The notes below the pieces were generated by a model. It worked only from the letters and a program-made list of their open reading frames with translations, made no database searches and was not told the DNA's origin. Position numbers and translations under genes: made by a program. From NCBI RefSeq assembly GCF_014204495.1, contig NZ_JACHLN010000002.1, forward strand, positions 930,001 to 994,000: a stretch of DNA of 64,000 bases. Direction: 5' to 3'. The stretch is from Sphingomonas kyeonggiensis. GTDB lineage: Bacteria > Pseudomonadota > Alphaproteobacteria > Sphingomonadales > Sphingomonadaceae. Position 1 is the first letter of the stretch. Every line of letters begins with the position of its first letter. Positions 36,069 through 45,331 of the stretch are shown here, piece after piece.

Positions 36069-36265
36069 CGGTCGAGGTTCTTCCGCCGGGCCAAATCCGC
36101 GCGGAAGCTAAGACGGGAAGCCGGTGCGATTCCGGCGCTGCCCCCGCAACTGTAAGCGGCGAGCGGCGGTCCAGCATGTCACTGGGGGCAACCCTGGGAA
36201 GACGGATCGTCCGCGCTGACCCGTGAGCCAGGAGACCTGCCTTTGACGCGATAACGTCCACCGGC
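36069..36265 (+). promoter_or_regulatory. Cobalamin (adenosylcobalamin) riboswitch controlling metE
   Basis: The conserved core GGGAAGCCGGTGCGATTCCG, then GCTGCCCCCGCAACTGTAAG and the B12 box AGCCAGGAGACCTGCC (36226-36241) are all present in order. Downstream a GC-rich segment (CCCGGTCTGGCCGCC pairing with GGCCGGG near 36270-36303) can act as the expression platform. Binding of B12 should switch off the cobalamin-independent enzyme encoded next. Confidence 0.95.
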
Positions 36266-36375
36266 GGGGTGCCCGGTCTGGCCGCCTGCTTGCCGCGGCC
36301 GGGCTATCCGTCCGTTCGCGGCGCGTGTGCGTGTCCATGCCGGTCTCCCCCGCCCTTCATCGGGGTATGAAGACC

Positions 36376-38676
36376 ATGACCGTCACTGTTGCCACGCTCG
36401 GCTTTCCGCGGATCGGCCCGCGGCGCGAGCTGAAATTCGCTCTGGAGAAGTTCTGGAGCGGCAAGTCCACCGAAGCCGAACTGCTCGATTCCGCCGCGGG
36501 GCTGCGCGCCGCCGCCTGGGCCCGCCAGGCCGCGATCGGAGTCGACTGGCTGCCGTCCAACGACTTCTCCTTCTATGACCATGTGCTCGACACCAGCCTG
36601 ATGCTGGGTGCGATCCCGGAGCGCTACGGCGTCGCCGCGGGCACCGCGGACCTCGGCACCTATTTCGCGATGGCGCGCGGTACCACGGGTGAAAGCGCGA
36701 GCTGCGCGCACGGCCATGGCCACACCGCGCAGGAAATGACCAAATGGTTCGACACCAACTATCACTACATGGTGCCCGAACTGGTCGCGGGGCAGAAGCT
36801 CGCCCTCTCCTCCGCCAAGATCGTCGACGAATATCGCGAGGCCAGGGCGCTCGGCTATGAGACCCGCCCGGTGCTGCTCGGACCGGTCACCTGGCTGAGC
36901 CTGGCCAAGGGCCGCGACGTCGATCCCTTCGACTATCTCGACGAAGTGCTCGGCCTCTATTCGGCGGTGCTGACCCAGCTCCAGCATGCCGGCGCCGAAT
37001 GGGTGCAGATCGACGAGCCGATCCTCGTCACCGACCTGAGCGAGCGGCAGCGCGCCGCGATCACCCGCGCCTATGCCAAGCTGCCGCGCCTGGGCCTCAA
37101 GATCATGCTCGCCACCTATTTCGGCGCGCTGGAGGATAATCTCACCCTGGCGGTGAACCTGCCGGTGGCCGGGCTGCACCTGGATCTCGTCCGCGCGCCG
37201 GACCAGCTCGACAAGATACTGGTCGCCGCGCCCAAGGGGCTGCTGCTCTCGCTCGGCGTGATCGACGGGCGCAATATCTGGCGCGCCGACCTGGAAAGGC
37301 TGCTCGACCGGCTGGAGCCGATCGCGGCGACCCGGGACCTGGTGATCGCGCCGTCCTGCTCGCTGCTTCATGTGCCGGTGGACCTGGCGCTGGAGCCGAA
37401 GCTCGATGACGAAGTGAAGCAGTGGCTCGCCTTTGCCGTGCAGAAGATCGACGAGTTGGCGACGCTCAAGGATGCGCTCAATGGCGGGCGCGACTGGGTG
37501 GCCGCGAAGCTGGCCGCGTCGGGCGCGGCGGCCGCGGCGCGCAAGATCTCGCCGCGCATCCACGATCCGAAGGTCGCGGCGCGGATGGCGGCGGTGAGCG
37601 CTGCGATGCGCGAGCGGACCTCGCCCTATGCCACACGCGCCGTGGTGCAGGCGGAAGTGCTCGACCTGCCGCCCTTCCCCACCACCACGATCGGCTCCTT
37701 CCCGCAGACCGCCGAAGTGCGCCATGCCCGGGCCGAGCATAATCGCGGCAATCTCGACAGCGCCGCATATGAGCGGTTCCTGCGCGAGGAGACCGCGCGG
37801 ACGATCCGCTGGCAGGAGGAAGCCGGGCTCGACATGCTGGTGCACGGTGAGTTCGAGCGGAACGACATGGTCCAGTATTTCGGCGAGCAGCTCGCCGGCT
37901 TCGCCTTCACCGTGAATGGCTGGGTCCAGTCCTATGGCTCGCGCTGCGTGCGGCCGCCGATCCTCTATGGCGACGTCTCGCGGCCCGCGCCGATGACGGT
38001 GGAATGGTGGCGCTATGCCCAGTCGCTGACAGACAAGCCGATGAAGGGCATGCTCACCGGGCCGGTGACGATCCTCAACTGGAGCTTCGTGCGCGACGAC
38101 CAGCCGCGCGCCGCATCGTGCCAGCAGATCGCGCTGGCGATCCGCGACGAAGTGCTCGACCTGGAGGCCGCCGGCTGCAAGGCGATCCAGATCGACGAGG
38201 CGGCGCTGCGCGAGGGCCTGCCGCTCCGGCGGCGCGACTGGGATGGCTATCTCGACTGGGCGGTCGATGCCTTCCGGCTGACCGCGGCGGGCGTGGCCGA
38301 CGCGACGCAGATCCACACGCATATGTGCTATTCGGAGTTCAACGACATCCTGCCGGCGATCGGCGCGATGGACACCGATGTGATCTCGATCGAGACGGCA
38401 CGCTCGCAGATGGAACTGCTCGAAGGCTTTGCCGCCTATCGCTATCCGAGCGCGATCGGGCCGGGCGTGTACGACATCCACGCACCGCGCGTGCCGGCGC
38501 AGGACGAGATGGTCGAGCTGATGCGGCTCGCCCAGACGCACCTCGCGCCGGAGCAACTCTGGGTGAACCCCGATTGCGGGCTCAAGACCCGCAAATGGGA
38601 GGAAGTGAAGCCGGCGATCGACGCGATGGTCGCGGCGGCACGGGCGCTGCGCGTCCGCGTGGCCGAGCCGGCCTGA
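36376..38676 (+). CDS. metE: Cobalamin-independent methionine synthase MetE
   Basis: 766-residue 5-methyltetrahydropteroyltriglutamate-homocysteine methyltransferase. The N-terminal domain begins TVATLGFPRIGPRRELKFAL; the C-terminal domain has FPTTTIGSFPQT and the zinc ligands in THMCYSEF and VNPDCGLKTR. ATG 36376 follows GGGG by 10 bases; ATG 36367 is an alternative. Control appears double: a SahR-like operator and a B12 riboswitch. The riboswitch suggests the organism also has B12-dependent MetH elsewhere. Confidence 0.97.
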   Translation: MTVTVATLGFPRIGPRRELKFALEKFWSGKSTEAELLDSAAGLRAAAWARQAAIGVDWLPSNDFSFYDHVLDTSLMLGAIPERYGVAAGTADLGTYFAMARGTTGESASCAHGHGHTAQEMTKWFDTNYHYMVPELVAGQKLALSSAKIVDEYREARALGYETRPVLLGPVTWLSLAKGRDVDPFDYLDEVLGLYSAVLTQLQHAGAEWVQIDEPILVTDLSERQRAAITRAYAKLPRLGLKIMLATYFGALEDNLTLAVNLPVAGLHLDLVRAPDQLDKILVAAPKGLLLSLGVIDGRNIWRADLERLLDRLEPIAATRDLVIAPSCSLLHVPVDLALEPKLDDEVKQWLAFAVQKIDELATLKDALNGGRDWVAAKLAASGAAAAARKISPRIHDPKVAARMAAVSAAMRERTSPYATRAVVQAEVLDLPPFPTTTIGSFPQTAEVRHARAEHNRGNLDSAAYERFLREETARTIRWQEEAGLDMLVHGEFERNDMVQYFGEQLAGFAFTVNGWVQSYGSRCVRPPILYGDVSRPAPMTVEWWRYAQSLTDKPMKGMLTGPVTILNWSFVRDDQPRAASCQQIALAIRDEVLDLEAAGCKAIQIDEAALREGLPLRRRDWDGYLDWAVDAFRLTAAGVADATQIHTHMCYSEFNDILPAIGAMDTDVISIETARSQMELLEGFAAYRYPSAIGPGVYDIHAPRVPAQDEMVELMRLAQTHLAPEQLWVNPDCGLKTRKWEEVKPAIDAMVAAARALRVRVAEPA

Positions 38677-38816
38677 CGATTGGTACCGCCCGGCCATGGT
38701 ACGGTCGGGCGGTAACTCCGCCGGAAATGGTGGTACCCCAATTTTTGGGCGGTGACGAAAGCCGCGGGACCGGGCAAATCGTGGCTCGCGTCACAATCCA
38801 CATTGCGAGTTCACCC

Positions 38817-39338
38817 ATGCTCAGGTTCCTTGCGTCTGCGTTGCTCCTTTCGCTCGCCCCCAGCCTGCCCGCCCTTGCGCAGGACAGCGCCGGCATCATC
38901 CGCGATGTCGGCGATCCCGGCGGCGACGCGCGGGCCTGGGCGGCGATGATGCGCAACTATCCCGAGCAGGTGAAGGTCAACTGCTGGAAGCTCGGCTGCA
39001 TGGTCATCATCAACGAGACCGCGAATTACGACGTGGTCGGCTTCTATGTCGATTCCGCCAGCCCGGGCCGCTCGCCGCGCTGGAGCGACAACCAGATGGG
39101 CAATGCGCTGGAGCCGCTGAAGGCGACGCTGCGCTTCAAGAATGGCGGGCCGAAGACCTGTGCGCTGCCGGTGCGCTTCGTGCTGCGCCAGCGCGACACG
39201 CACGAGAGGATGGACGTCAACACCACCGGCAGCTTCTGCTCGACCCCGCACCAGGACACGGTGGTGCGGATCAAGGTGCTGGAGGGCAAGGTCTATGTCC
39301 GCGGCGACGACGAGACGCCGGCGGACCCGACGCACTAG
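38817..39338 (+). CDS. Periplasmic protein of unknown function
   Basis: 173 residues with a clear signal peptide (LRFLASALLLSLAPSLPALA-Q). The mature part has three or four cysteines (NCWKLGCMVIINE, KTCALPVRF, GSFCSTPH) likely in disulfides, and a beta-sandwich-like pattern. I do not recognise the family. An inverted repeat (ACCGCCCG/CGGGCGGT) at about 38685-38714 separates it from metE. Confidence 0.75.
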   Translation: MLRFLASALLLSLAPSLPALAQDSAGIIRDVGDPGGDARAWAAMMRNYPEQVKVNCWKLGCMVIINETANYDVVGFYVDSASPGRSPRWSDNQMGNALEPLKATLRFKNGGPKTCALPVRFVLRQRDTHERMDVNTTGSFCSTPHQDTVVRIKVLEGKVYVRGDDETPADPTH

Positions 39339-39342
39339 GGCG

Positions 39343-39903
39343 TCAGGCGGTCCCCGCGCTGTTCGAGAGCAGGCGGGGATCGATGCCGGCACCGGCAAAG
39401 GCGACTGCCCAGCGGTCCTCGGCGTCGATGTCATAGATCAGGTCGGGCGTGCCGGTGGTGTTGAACCAGCCATGGCGCGCCATCTCGCTGTCGAGCTGCC
39501 CCTCGCTCCAGCCGGCATAGCCGAGCGCGACCAGATATTTGGCGGGGCCGGTACCCTCGGCGATCGCCCGCAGCACGTCGATCGTGCCCGACAGCGCCCA
39601 GCGGCCATCGACATCGATCGTGTCCTGCCCGCCCCAGTCGGGCGAATGGAGGACGAAGCCGCGACGCGGCTCGACCGGGCCGCCGAAATGCACCGGCGTG
39701 TCGGGCGCGTCGCCCGGCTCGATCTCGAACTGCTTGAGCAGGTCATGGAGGGTCAGCCCCTCGATCGTGTCGCCGATGCCGATGCCGAGCGCCCCCTCAT
39801 TGTCGTGCGCGCACATCGCGATCACCGCGCGTTCGAAGCGCGGATCGCCGATGCCCGGCATGGCGAGGAGGAACTGGCCGGTAAGGAAAGGTGTCGAGTC
39901 CAT
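39343..39903 (-). CDS. YqgE/AlgH family protein
   Basis: 186 residues of the UPF0301 family: FLTGQFLLAMPGIGDPRFER, HFGGPVEPRRGFVLHS, ALGYAGWSEGQLDSEM and the C-terminal WAVAFAGAGIDP are characteristic. The biochemical role is not established; the Pseudomonas member influences alginate regulation. It is convergent with the periplasmic-protein gene, with 4 bp between stops. Confidence 0.93.
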   Translation of the reverse strand: MDSTPFLTGQFLLAMPGIGDPRFERAVIAMCAHDNEGALGIGIGDTIEGLTLHDLLKQFEIEPGDAPDTPVHFGGPVEPRRGFVLHSPDWGGQDTIDVDGRWALSGTIDVLRAIAEGTGPAKYLVALGYAGWSEGQLDSEMARHGWFNTTGTPDLIYDIDAEDRWAVAFAGAGIDPRLLSNSAGTA

Positions 39904-40000
39904 GCCCGATCAACGTAGCCGCACCACTTCGGCTCCGCACGCTTGAAAATCACCCGCCACAAGCCGATGGAGCGGCACGACTCATTTCCAGGAGAGAAGA

Positions 40001-40483
40001 ATGACCATCCAGGTTGGCGACCGCATTCCCAGCGTAACCTTCGTCAAGGTGACCGAGGCTGGCCCCGACCAGATTTCCTCGGACGACTATTTCGCCGGCC
40101 GCAAGGTGGCGATCTTCTCGGTGCCGGGTGCCTTCACCCCCACCTGCTCGGCCAAGCACCTGCCGGGCTTTGTCGAGAAGGCCGAAGAGATCAAGGCGAA
40201 GGGCGTGGACGAGATCGCCTGCACCGCGGTCAACGACGCCTTCGTGATGGGCGCCTGGGGCAAGGCCAGCGGCGTCGAGGGCAAGGTGACGATGCTCGCC
40301 GACGGCAATGGCGATTTCCCCAAGGCGCTGGGCCTGACCATGGACGGCTCGAAGTTCGGCATGGGCACGCGCGGCCAGCGTTTCTCGATGCTGGTAAACG
40401 ACGGCGTGGTCGAGCAGCTCAACGTCGAGGCGCCGGGCCAGTTCGAAGTGAGCTCGGCCGAGTATCTTCTCGGCAAGCTGTGA
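40001..40483 (+). CDS. Peroxiredoxin (Prx5 type)
   Basis: 160-residue thiol peroxidase. PGAFTPTCSAKHLPG carries the peroxidatic Cys49; Cys74 (IACTAVND) is another conserved position. Subfamily features VNDAFVMGAWGKA and GMGTRGQRFSMLV are those of glutaredoxin/glutathione-dependent Prx5 enzymes. AGGAGAG precedes the ATG. Single gene, no reductase partner next to it. Confidence 0.93.
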   Translation: MTIQVGDRIPSVTFVKVTEAGPDQISSDDYFAGRKVAIFSVPGAFTPTCSAKHLPGFVEKAEEIKAKGVDEIACTAVNDAFVMGAWGKASGVEGKVTMLADGNGDFPKALGLTMDGSKFGMGTRGQRFSMLVNDGVVEQLNVEAPGQFEVSSAEYLLGKL

Positions 40484-40560
40484 GCTGAACACGGCAGCGT
40501 AACGGAACCTTGGAAGGCTCGCCGGAGTTGATCTGGCGAGCTTTTCAGAAAGGGACCGAC

Positions 40561-40815
40561 ATGGCCGATACCGAAACTGCCAACGCACTTCCCGAAACGA
40601 TCGAAGAAGCCAGGGACGAGGCGAAGAGCTTCCTCGCTCAGGCGCAGGAAGCGATCGGCGACGCAGTCGACGCGACCGTTGCCGCGGTGAAGGAGCATCC
40701 GATCGCCGCGGCCGGCATCGCCGCCGGAGTCGCGGCGGCAGTGGGCGGGGCCGCCTATGCCGCCACCCAGCTGGGCGGCGACAAGGAACCCGCGGCCAAG
40801 CCGGCCAAGAAATAA
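40561..40815 (+). CDS. DUF883-like (YqjD/ElaB) membrane-anchored protein
   Basis: 84 residues: an amphipathic, acidic first half (ETIEEARDEAKSFLAQAQEA) and an Ala/Gly-rich hydrophobic segment (HPIAAAGIAAGVAAAVGGAA) with a Lys-rich end. This is the architecture of stationary-phase ribosome-associated inner membrane proteins. AAGGGA precedes the ATG. Confidence 0.7.
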   Translation: MADTETANALPETIEEARDEAKSFLAQAQEAIGDAVDATVAAVKEHPIAAAGIAAGVAAAVGGAAYAATQLGGDKEPAAKPAKK

Positions 40816-40853
40816 GCCGGAAAAAATTCCTCCCCTATGGGGAGGGCCAGCCT

Positions 40854-40875
40854 GGGCCGGGGCTTCCCCCGGCCC
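40854..40875. other. Strong hairpin between the DUF883-like gene and amn
   Basis: GGGCCGGGG and CCCCGGCCC form a 9-bp stem with loop CTTC. There is no T run. It may end transcription of the upstream gene or fold the 5' leader of amn. Confidence 0.45.
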
Positions 40876-40916
40876 ATGGTCTTGCCAGAGTCATTTTTGG
40901 CGCTTAGCCCTGCAAG

Positions 40917-42362
40917 ATGACTCAAGCATCCGACATCGTCGCCGATCTCGAGCGCCTCTACAACGCCTCGGTCGATCGCCTCAAAGCCGCCCTGAACCGC
41001 TATATCAGCGAAGGCACGCCGCCGAGCCCGGAGGACCGGACCGACGGCAGCTTCGCCTATCCCGAGCTGCGCGTAACCTATCGCGGCGGCACCGACCGCA
41101 ACCGCCCCACCCCGCGCCGCTCGTTCGGCCGGCTGGTCGAGGAAGGCGAGTATCGCATCTCGGTCACCCGCCCGGCGATGTTCAGCCGCTACCTGATCGA
41201 GCAGCTGACCTTCCTGATCGAGGATTATGACGTCGAGGTCCATGCCGTCACCGGCCGGCAGGAGATCCCCTTCCCGTACGTGCTCGATCCGGGCCACATC
41301 GCCGCGATGGACCAGATCTCGGTCACCGAGCTGGGCCGCCACTTCCCGGCGACCGAGCTGGCGCATATCGGCGACGAGATCGCCGACGGCCTGTGGATGT
41401 CCTCGGACTCGACCCGCCCGCTCGCGCTGTTCGACGGGCTGCGCACCGATTTCTCGCTCGCCCGCCTGCGCCACTATACCGGCACCCCGGTCGAGCATTT
41501 CCAGCAGTACATCCTGTTCACCAACTATCACCGCTATGTCGACGAGTTCGTCCGCTGGGCGGTCGACCAGCTCGGCGAAGGGTCGCGCTTCACCGGCGTC
41601 TCCGGCGCGGGCGGCATCCTGGTCGAGGCCGGGGACGATACCGACCGGCTGCTCAACGACACCTCGGCATGGCGGCGCCACCAGATGCCGGCCTATCACC
41701 TGATGGCGAAGGACGGCTCGGGCATCACGCTGGTCAACATCGGCGTCGGCCCGTCCAACGCCAAGACGATCACCGATCACCTCGCGGTGCTGCGCCCCGA
41801 GGCATGGCTGATGATCGGGCATTGCGGCGGCCTGCGTCCGAGCCAGCGGATCGGCGACTATGTCCTCGCCCACGCCTATCTGCGCGACGATCACATCATG
41901 GACGACGTGCTGCCGCCGGAGATCCCGATTCCCGCCATCGCCGAAGTCCAGCTCGCCCTCGCCCGCGCCGCCGGCACCATCTCCGGCCAGTCGGGCGACG
42001 AGCTCAAGCAGCGGCTGCGCACCGGCACGATCGTCACCACCGACGATCGCAACTGGGAGCTGCGCTATTCGCAATCGGCGCTGCGCTTCTCGCTGAGCCG
42101 CGCGGTCGGCATCGACATGGAGTCTGCCACGCTCGCAGCGCAAGGCTATCGCTTCCGCGTGCCCTACGGCACGCTGCTCTGCGTCTCGGACAAGCCGCTC
42201 CACGGCGAGCTCAAGCTGCCGGGCCAGGCGAACCTGTTCTACGAGCGCGCGATCGCCGAGCACCTCAAGATCGGTATCGAGACCTGCGAGGAGCTGCGCC
42301 GCGAAGGCGCCAAGCTCCACTCCCGCAAGCTGCGCGCGTTCAACGAGCCGCCGTTCCGCTAA
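40917..42362 (+). CDS. amn: AMP nucleosidase
   Basis: 481-residue enzyme hydrolysing AMP to adenine and ribose 5-phosphate. The N-terminal regulatory domain (about 1-170) includes ISVTRPAMFSRYLIEQL; the C-terminal nucleoside phosphorylase fold has NIGVGPSNAKTITDHL, RPEAWLMIGHCGGL, VGIDMESATLAAQGY and GTLLCVSDKPLHGELKLPG. Together with the adenine deaminase at 9851 it could turn AMP into hypoxanthine. The ATG has only a weak ribosome binding site. Confidence 0.95.
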   Translation: MTQASDIVADLERLYNASVDRLKAALNRYISEGTPPSPEDRTDGSFAYPELRVTYRGGTDRNRPTPRRSFGRLVEEGEYRISVTRPAMFSRYLIEQLTFLIEDYDVEVHAVTGRQEIPFPYVLDPGHIAAMDQISVTELGRHFPATELAHIGDEIADGLWMSSDSTRPLALFDGLRTDFSLARLRHYTGTPVEHFQQYILFTNYHRYVDEFVRWAVDQLGEGSRFTGVSGAGGILVEAGDDTDRLLNDTSAWRRHQMPAYHLMAKDGSGITLVNIGVGPSNAKTITDHLAVLRPEAWLMIGHCGGLRPSQRIGDYVLAHAYLRDDHIMDDVLPPEIPIPAIAEVQLALARAAGTISGQSGDELKQRLRTGTIVTTDDRNWELRYSQSALRFSLSRAVGIDMESATLAAQGYRFRVPYGTLLCVSDKPLHGELKLPGQANLFYERAIAEHLKIGIETCEELRREGAKLHSRKLRAFNEPPFR

Positions 42363-42371
42363 GACTGTCCG

Positions 42372-42401
42372 CCGTCATCCTTCCTTCGGGTAGGATGACG
42401 G
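42372..42401. other. Hairpin after amn
   Basis: CCGTCATCCT pairs with AGGATGACGG across a CCTTCGGG-type loop. No T run follows. It is placed like a terminator 10 bp after the amn stop. Confidence 0.5.
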
Positions 42402-42457
42402 GACCGGGCGGACATCCTATCTCGGCGGTGCGTTCAGCCCTGTTGAGGAGAGCCACC

Positions 42458-42592
42458 ATGATCGACCCCGAGGAACAGCCCGAAGCCGAGGCGCCGCACG
42501 CGCACCAGTCCGACGGCACCGACAGCTCGGCCGAATGGGACGCGCAGATCGCCGACGAGGGCATGATCCCCGACAGCGATCCGCCCGCCTGA
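42458..42592 (+). CDS. Small acidic protein, 44 residues
   Basis: ATG 42458 is preceded by GAGGAGAG at good spacing. The product is very acidic (MIDPEEQPEAEAPHAH, then SSAEWDAQIADEGMIPDSDP). No domain is recognised; it has no cysteine, signal peptide or membrane segment. The ribosome binding site and the gene-like position between amn and the SIMPL gene support it being real. Confidence 0.55.
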   Translation: MIDPEEQPEAEAPHAHQSDGTDSSAEWDAQIADEGMIPDSDPPA

Positions 42593-42599
42593 ATCCCGC

Positions 42600-43391
42600 T
42601 CAAGGCGTGAGCACGAACTCCACGATCACGCTCTCCTCAATGTGCACCAGGCCAGGCTTTGGCGCCGGCTTGGCTCGGCCAAACGGCGCATTCTCGAACA
42701 GTCGCTGCACACTGGGCGGCAGGAGCTGGCCAGCCTCGTCGATCGCCACCAGCTTTATGGTCTTGTAGCCGAGCGAACGTGCATAGGCGTCGGCATCGGC
42801 ACGCGCGGCCGCAAGCGCACGGGTCTTCGCCTCGCGTCGCAGGCCCGGCTCGTCATCGATCTGCGACTGCTCGCTGCCCAGCCCGACATTGATCTGCTGG
42901 AGTCCGGCACGCACCTCGGCGAGTTGCGCTGGAGAGGTGAAGGTGATGATCACCGAACCGCCTAGGCGTGGCGGCAACGGCGAATATCGCGGGGGCGCCG
43001 GCGGAAGCGGCACCCTCGGCGTCGTTGTGATGACCGGCGGCGCCAGGGGTGCGGATCGCGGTGGTGCGGGTGGTGCGGGCGGCACAACTACCGGAACAGC
43101 CACCGAGGCCATCAATGGCGGCCAGTCTCCGCGCACCACCGCACTCGCGGGCAGGCCTGCCTTGGCCACGATCCGGACGATTTCGCGGTACTTCTCTTCG
43201 CGCGCGGTCTCCATGGCCTTCGGATCGCCATTCTCGCCCCAGAAGGTAGCGGTGGCGGTGATCACGCTGGCCGGGCGATCGATCACCCCGTCGCCGACAA
43301 TCTTGAGGCGCACTTCCTGCGCTGCCGCCGGCAGCGCGAAGGCAGTAAAGGGCAAGGCGAGAAGAGCTGCCCGCAACATCCTGATTCGCAT
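42600..43391 (-). CDS. SIMPL domain (DUF541) periplasmic protein
   Basis: 263 residues with a signal peptide (MLRAALLALPFTAFALPAAAQ) and a SIMPL-type beginning (VRLKIVGDGVIDRPASVITA, NGDPKAMETAREEKYREIV). The middle (about 95-145) is a long Pro-rich insert (VPPAPPAPPRSAPLAPP). The second half keeps RREAKTRALAAARADADAYA and SLGYKTIKLVAIDE. Function is unknown; it lies 68 bp downstream of the M2 peptidase gene on the same strand. Confidence 0.88.
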   Translation of the reverse strand: MRIRMLRAALLALPFTAFALPAAAQEVRLKIVGDGVIDRPASVITATATFWGENGDPKAMETAREEKYREIVRIVAKAGLPASAVVRGDWPPLMASVAVPVVVPPAPPAPPRSAPLAPPVITTTPRVPLPPAPPRYSPLPPRLGGSVIITFTSPAQLAEVRAGLQQINVGLGSEQSQIDDEPGLRREAKTRALAAARADADAYARSLGYKTIKLVAIDEAGQLLPPSVQRLFENAPFGRAKPAPKPGLVHIEESVIVEFVLTP

Positions 43392-43459
43392 TTAGATCCC
43401 CCCTTTAAGACACGCTGCCCTAACATGGCGTCAGGGCAGCGGCCTTGAACAAAGCCGAC

Positions 43460-45274
43460 TTACCAGCCCTGCGGCTGCCCCTTGTTCTGCTCGTCGAGCC
43501 ACTTCTTCAGCGGGGCGAAATATTCCGCCATCGCCTTGCCCGACATTTCGCGCGAGCCGGTGAATTCCTGCAGCGCGTCCGGCCAGGGCTTGGACGCGCC
43601 CATCGCCAGCATCTTGTCGAGCTTCGCGCCCACTTCCTTGTTGCCGTAGAAGGAGCAGCGATGGAGCGGGCCCTTCCAGCCGGCCTGGTCGCACGCCGCC
43701 TTGTAGAATTGGAACTGGAGCACCCGCGCCAGGAAATAGCGCGTATAGGGCGTGGTCGCCGGGATGTGGAACTTGGCGCCCGGATCGAAGCGGGTCTCGT
43801 CGCGCGCCACCGGCGGTACGATGCCCTGATATTGCAGGCGCAGCTTGTCCCAGCCGGCCTGGTAGCCGTTCGTCGGGATCTGGCCCGAGAACACGCCCCA
43901 GCGCCACTTGTCGACCAGCAGGCCGAACGGCAGGAACGCCACCTTGTCCATCGCCTGGCGCAGCAACAGGCCGATGTCCTTGTCCGCGCTCGGCACCTGC
44001 GACTTGTCGAGCAGGCCGATCTGGACGAGGTAGTCCGGCGTGATCGACAGCGCGATGAAGTCGCCGATCGCCTCGTGGAAGCCGTCATTGGCGCCGTCGA
44101 GGTACAGCGTCGACTGCTTGTTGTAGGCGCGCTGATAATAGTTGTGGCCGAGCTCGTGGTGGATGGTCACGAAGTCGTCGGCATTGACCTTGATGCACAT
44201 CTTGATGCGCAGGTCGTCGACATTGTCGATGTCCCAGGCCGAGGCATGGCAGACGACTTCGCGGTCCTCCGGCTTCACGAACTGCGAGCGCTCCCAGAAG
44301 GTGCCCGGCAGCGGCGCGAAGCCAAGCGACGAGTAGAAGCCCTCGCCGGCCTTCACCATCTTGAGATGGTCATAGCCCTTGGCCTTGAGCAGCTCGCCCA
44401 CGTCATAGCCGACGCTGCCGGCGCCGGCGGGCGCCACGATGTCATAGATATTGCCCCATTCCTGCGCCCACATGTTGCCGAGCAGATCGGCGCGAATCGG
44501 GCCCTTGGCGGGCTGGACGGCGCTGCCATATTTCTCGTTGAGCTTGCGGCGCACATAGGTGTGCAGCGCGATGTAGAGCGGCTTGAGGTCGTTCCAGATC
44601 TTGTCGGTGGTCGCGGCGAAGGCGGCCGGATCCATGTCGTAGCCCGAACGCCACATCGCGCCGACATCGTCATAGCCGAGGCCCGTCGCGCCCTTGTTGG
44701 CGATGCCGACCAGCTTGGCATAGTCGCCGCGCATCGGCGCGCCGACATTGTCGTTCCAGCTGACCCACATTTCCTTGAGCTTGGCGGGATCGCGCTCCTC
44801 GCCCATCGCCGCCTCGATGTCCGATCCGTTGATCGGCTTGCCGTTCAGCGTGCCCTTGCCCGCACCGTAGATGCCGGTGATCTTGGCCGAGAGGCCGGCC
44901 AGCTCCTCCGCCGCGCCCGGGGTGGTCGGCGCCGGCAGCACGATCTTGTTGCGGAGCATCGCGAGCTTGCGGCTGGTATCATAGTCGAGGCCCGGCACAT
45001 TGGCGTACTTGGCCGCGCCCAGCGCGAGATCGACCTGCAGCGAGGTGAGCTTGGCGCCTTCGCGCGCCGTCATCGCCTCGGTGTCCTGGTTGATATAGGT
45101 GCTGTAGACCCAGTCGGCGCGCGCGGCGACGACACCCTGGGCGCCGAGCTTCGCCTCGGCATCGGCGACGAACGCCTTGGCCTCGGCAGCGGTCGGCGTC
45201 TTGTCCTGCGCGCCGGCGGGCGCGACGACTAGGGCGGCCGCAAGCGCGAGCGCCGAAATACCGGTACGGATCAT
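43460..45274 (-). CDS. M2 family zinc dipeptidyl carboxypeptidase (ACE-like)
   Basis: 604 residues with a signal peptide ending PAGAQ. The zinc motif HHELGHNYYQ (HEXXH about 373-377) with the downstream ligand in NDGFHEAIGDFIALS is the M2 signature, and the helical context (KMCIKVNADDFVTI, PFGLLVDKWRWGVFSG) matches bacterial ACE homologues. It probably releases C-terminal dipeptides from peptides in the periplasm. Confidence 0.94.
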   Translation of the reverse strand: MIRTGISALALAAALVVAPAGAQDKTPTAAEAKAFVADAEAKLGAQGVVAARADWVYSTYINQDTEAMTAREGAKLTSLQVDLALGAAKYANVPGLDYDTSRKLAMLRNKIVLPAPTTPGAAEELAGLSAKITGIYGAGKGTLNGKPINGSDIEAAMGEERDPAKLKEMWVSWNDNVGAPMRGDYAKLVGIANKGATGLGYDDVGAMWRSGYDMDPAAFAATTDKIWNDLKPLYIALHTYVRRKLNEKYGSAVQPAKGPIRADLLGNMWAQEWGNIYDIVAPAGAGSVGYDVGELLKAKGYDHLKMVKAGEGFYSSLGFAPLPGTFWERSQFVKPEDREVVCHASAWDIDNVDDLRIKMCIKVNADDFVTIHHELGHNYYQRAYNKQSTLYLDGANDGFHEAIGDFIALSITPDYLVQIGLLDKSQVPSADKDIGLLLRQAMDKVAFLPFGLLVDKWRWGVFSGQIPTNGYQAGWDKLRLQYQGIVPPVARDETRFDPGAKFHIPATTPYTRYFLARVLQFQFYKAACDQAGWKGPLHRCSFYGNKEVGAKLDKMLAMGASKPWPDALQEFTGSREMSGKAMAEYFAPLKKWLDEQNKGQPQGW

Positions 45275-45331
45275 GGGAAGGCCCCTCTTATATCTGGATG
45301 GGGCCGACGATGGAGATGCGTTCCCGGGCGG

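Noticed and set aside
38004..38816. Open frame continuous with the periplasmic protein gene but running through metE
   Set aside because: It is a +1 frame shadow of metE with Arg/Ala/Gly-rich sequence; the real gene starts at ATG 38817 with a signal peptide.
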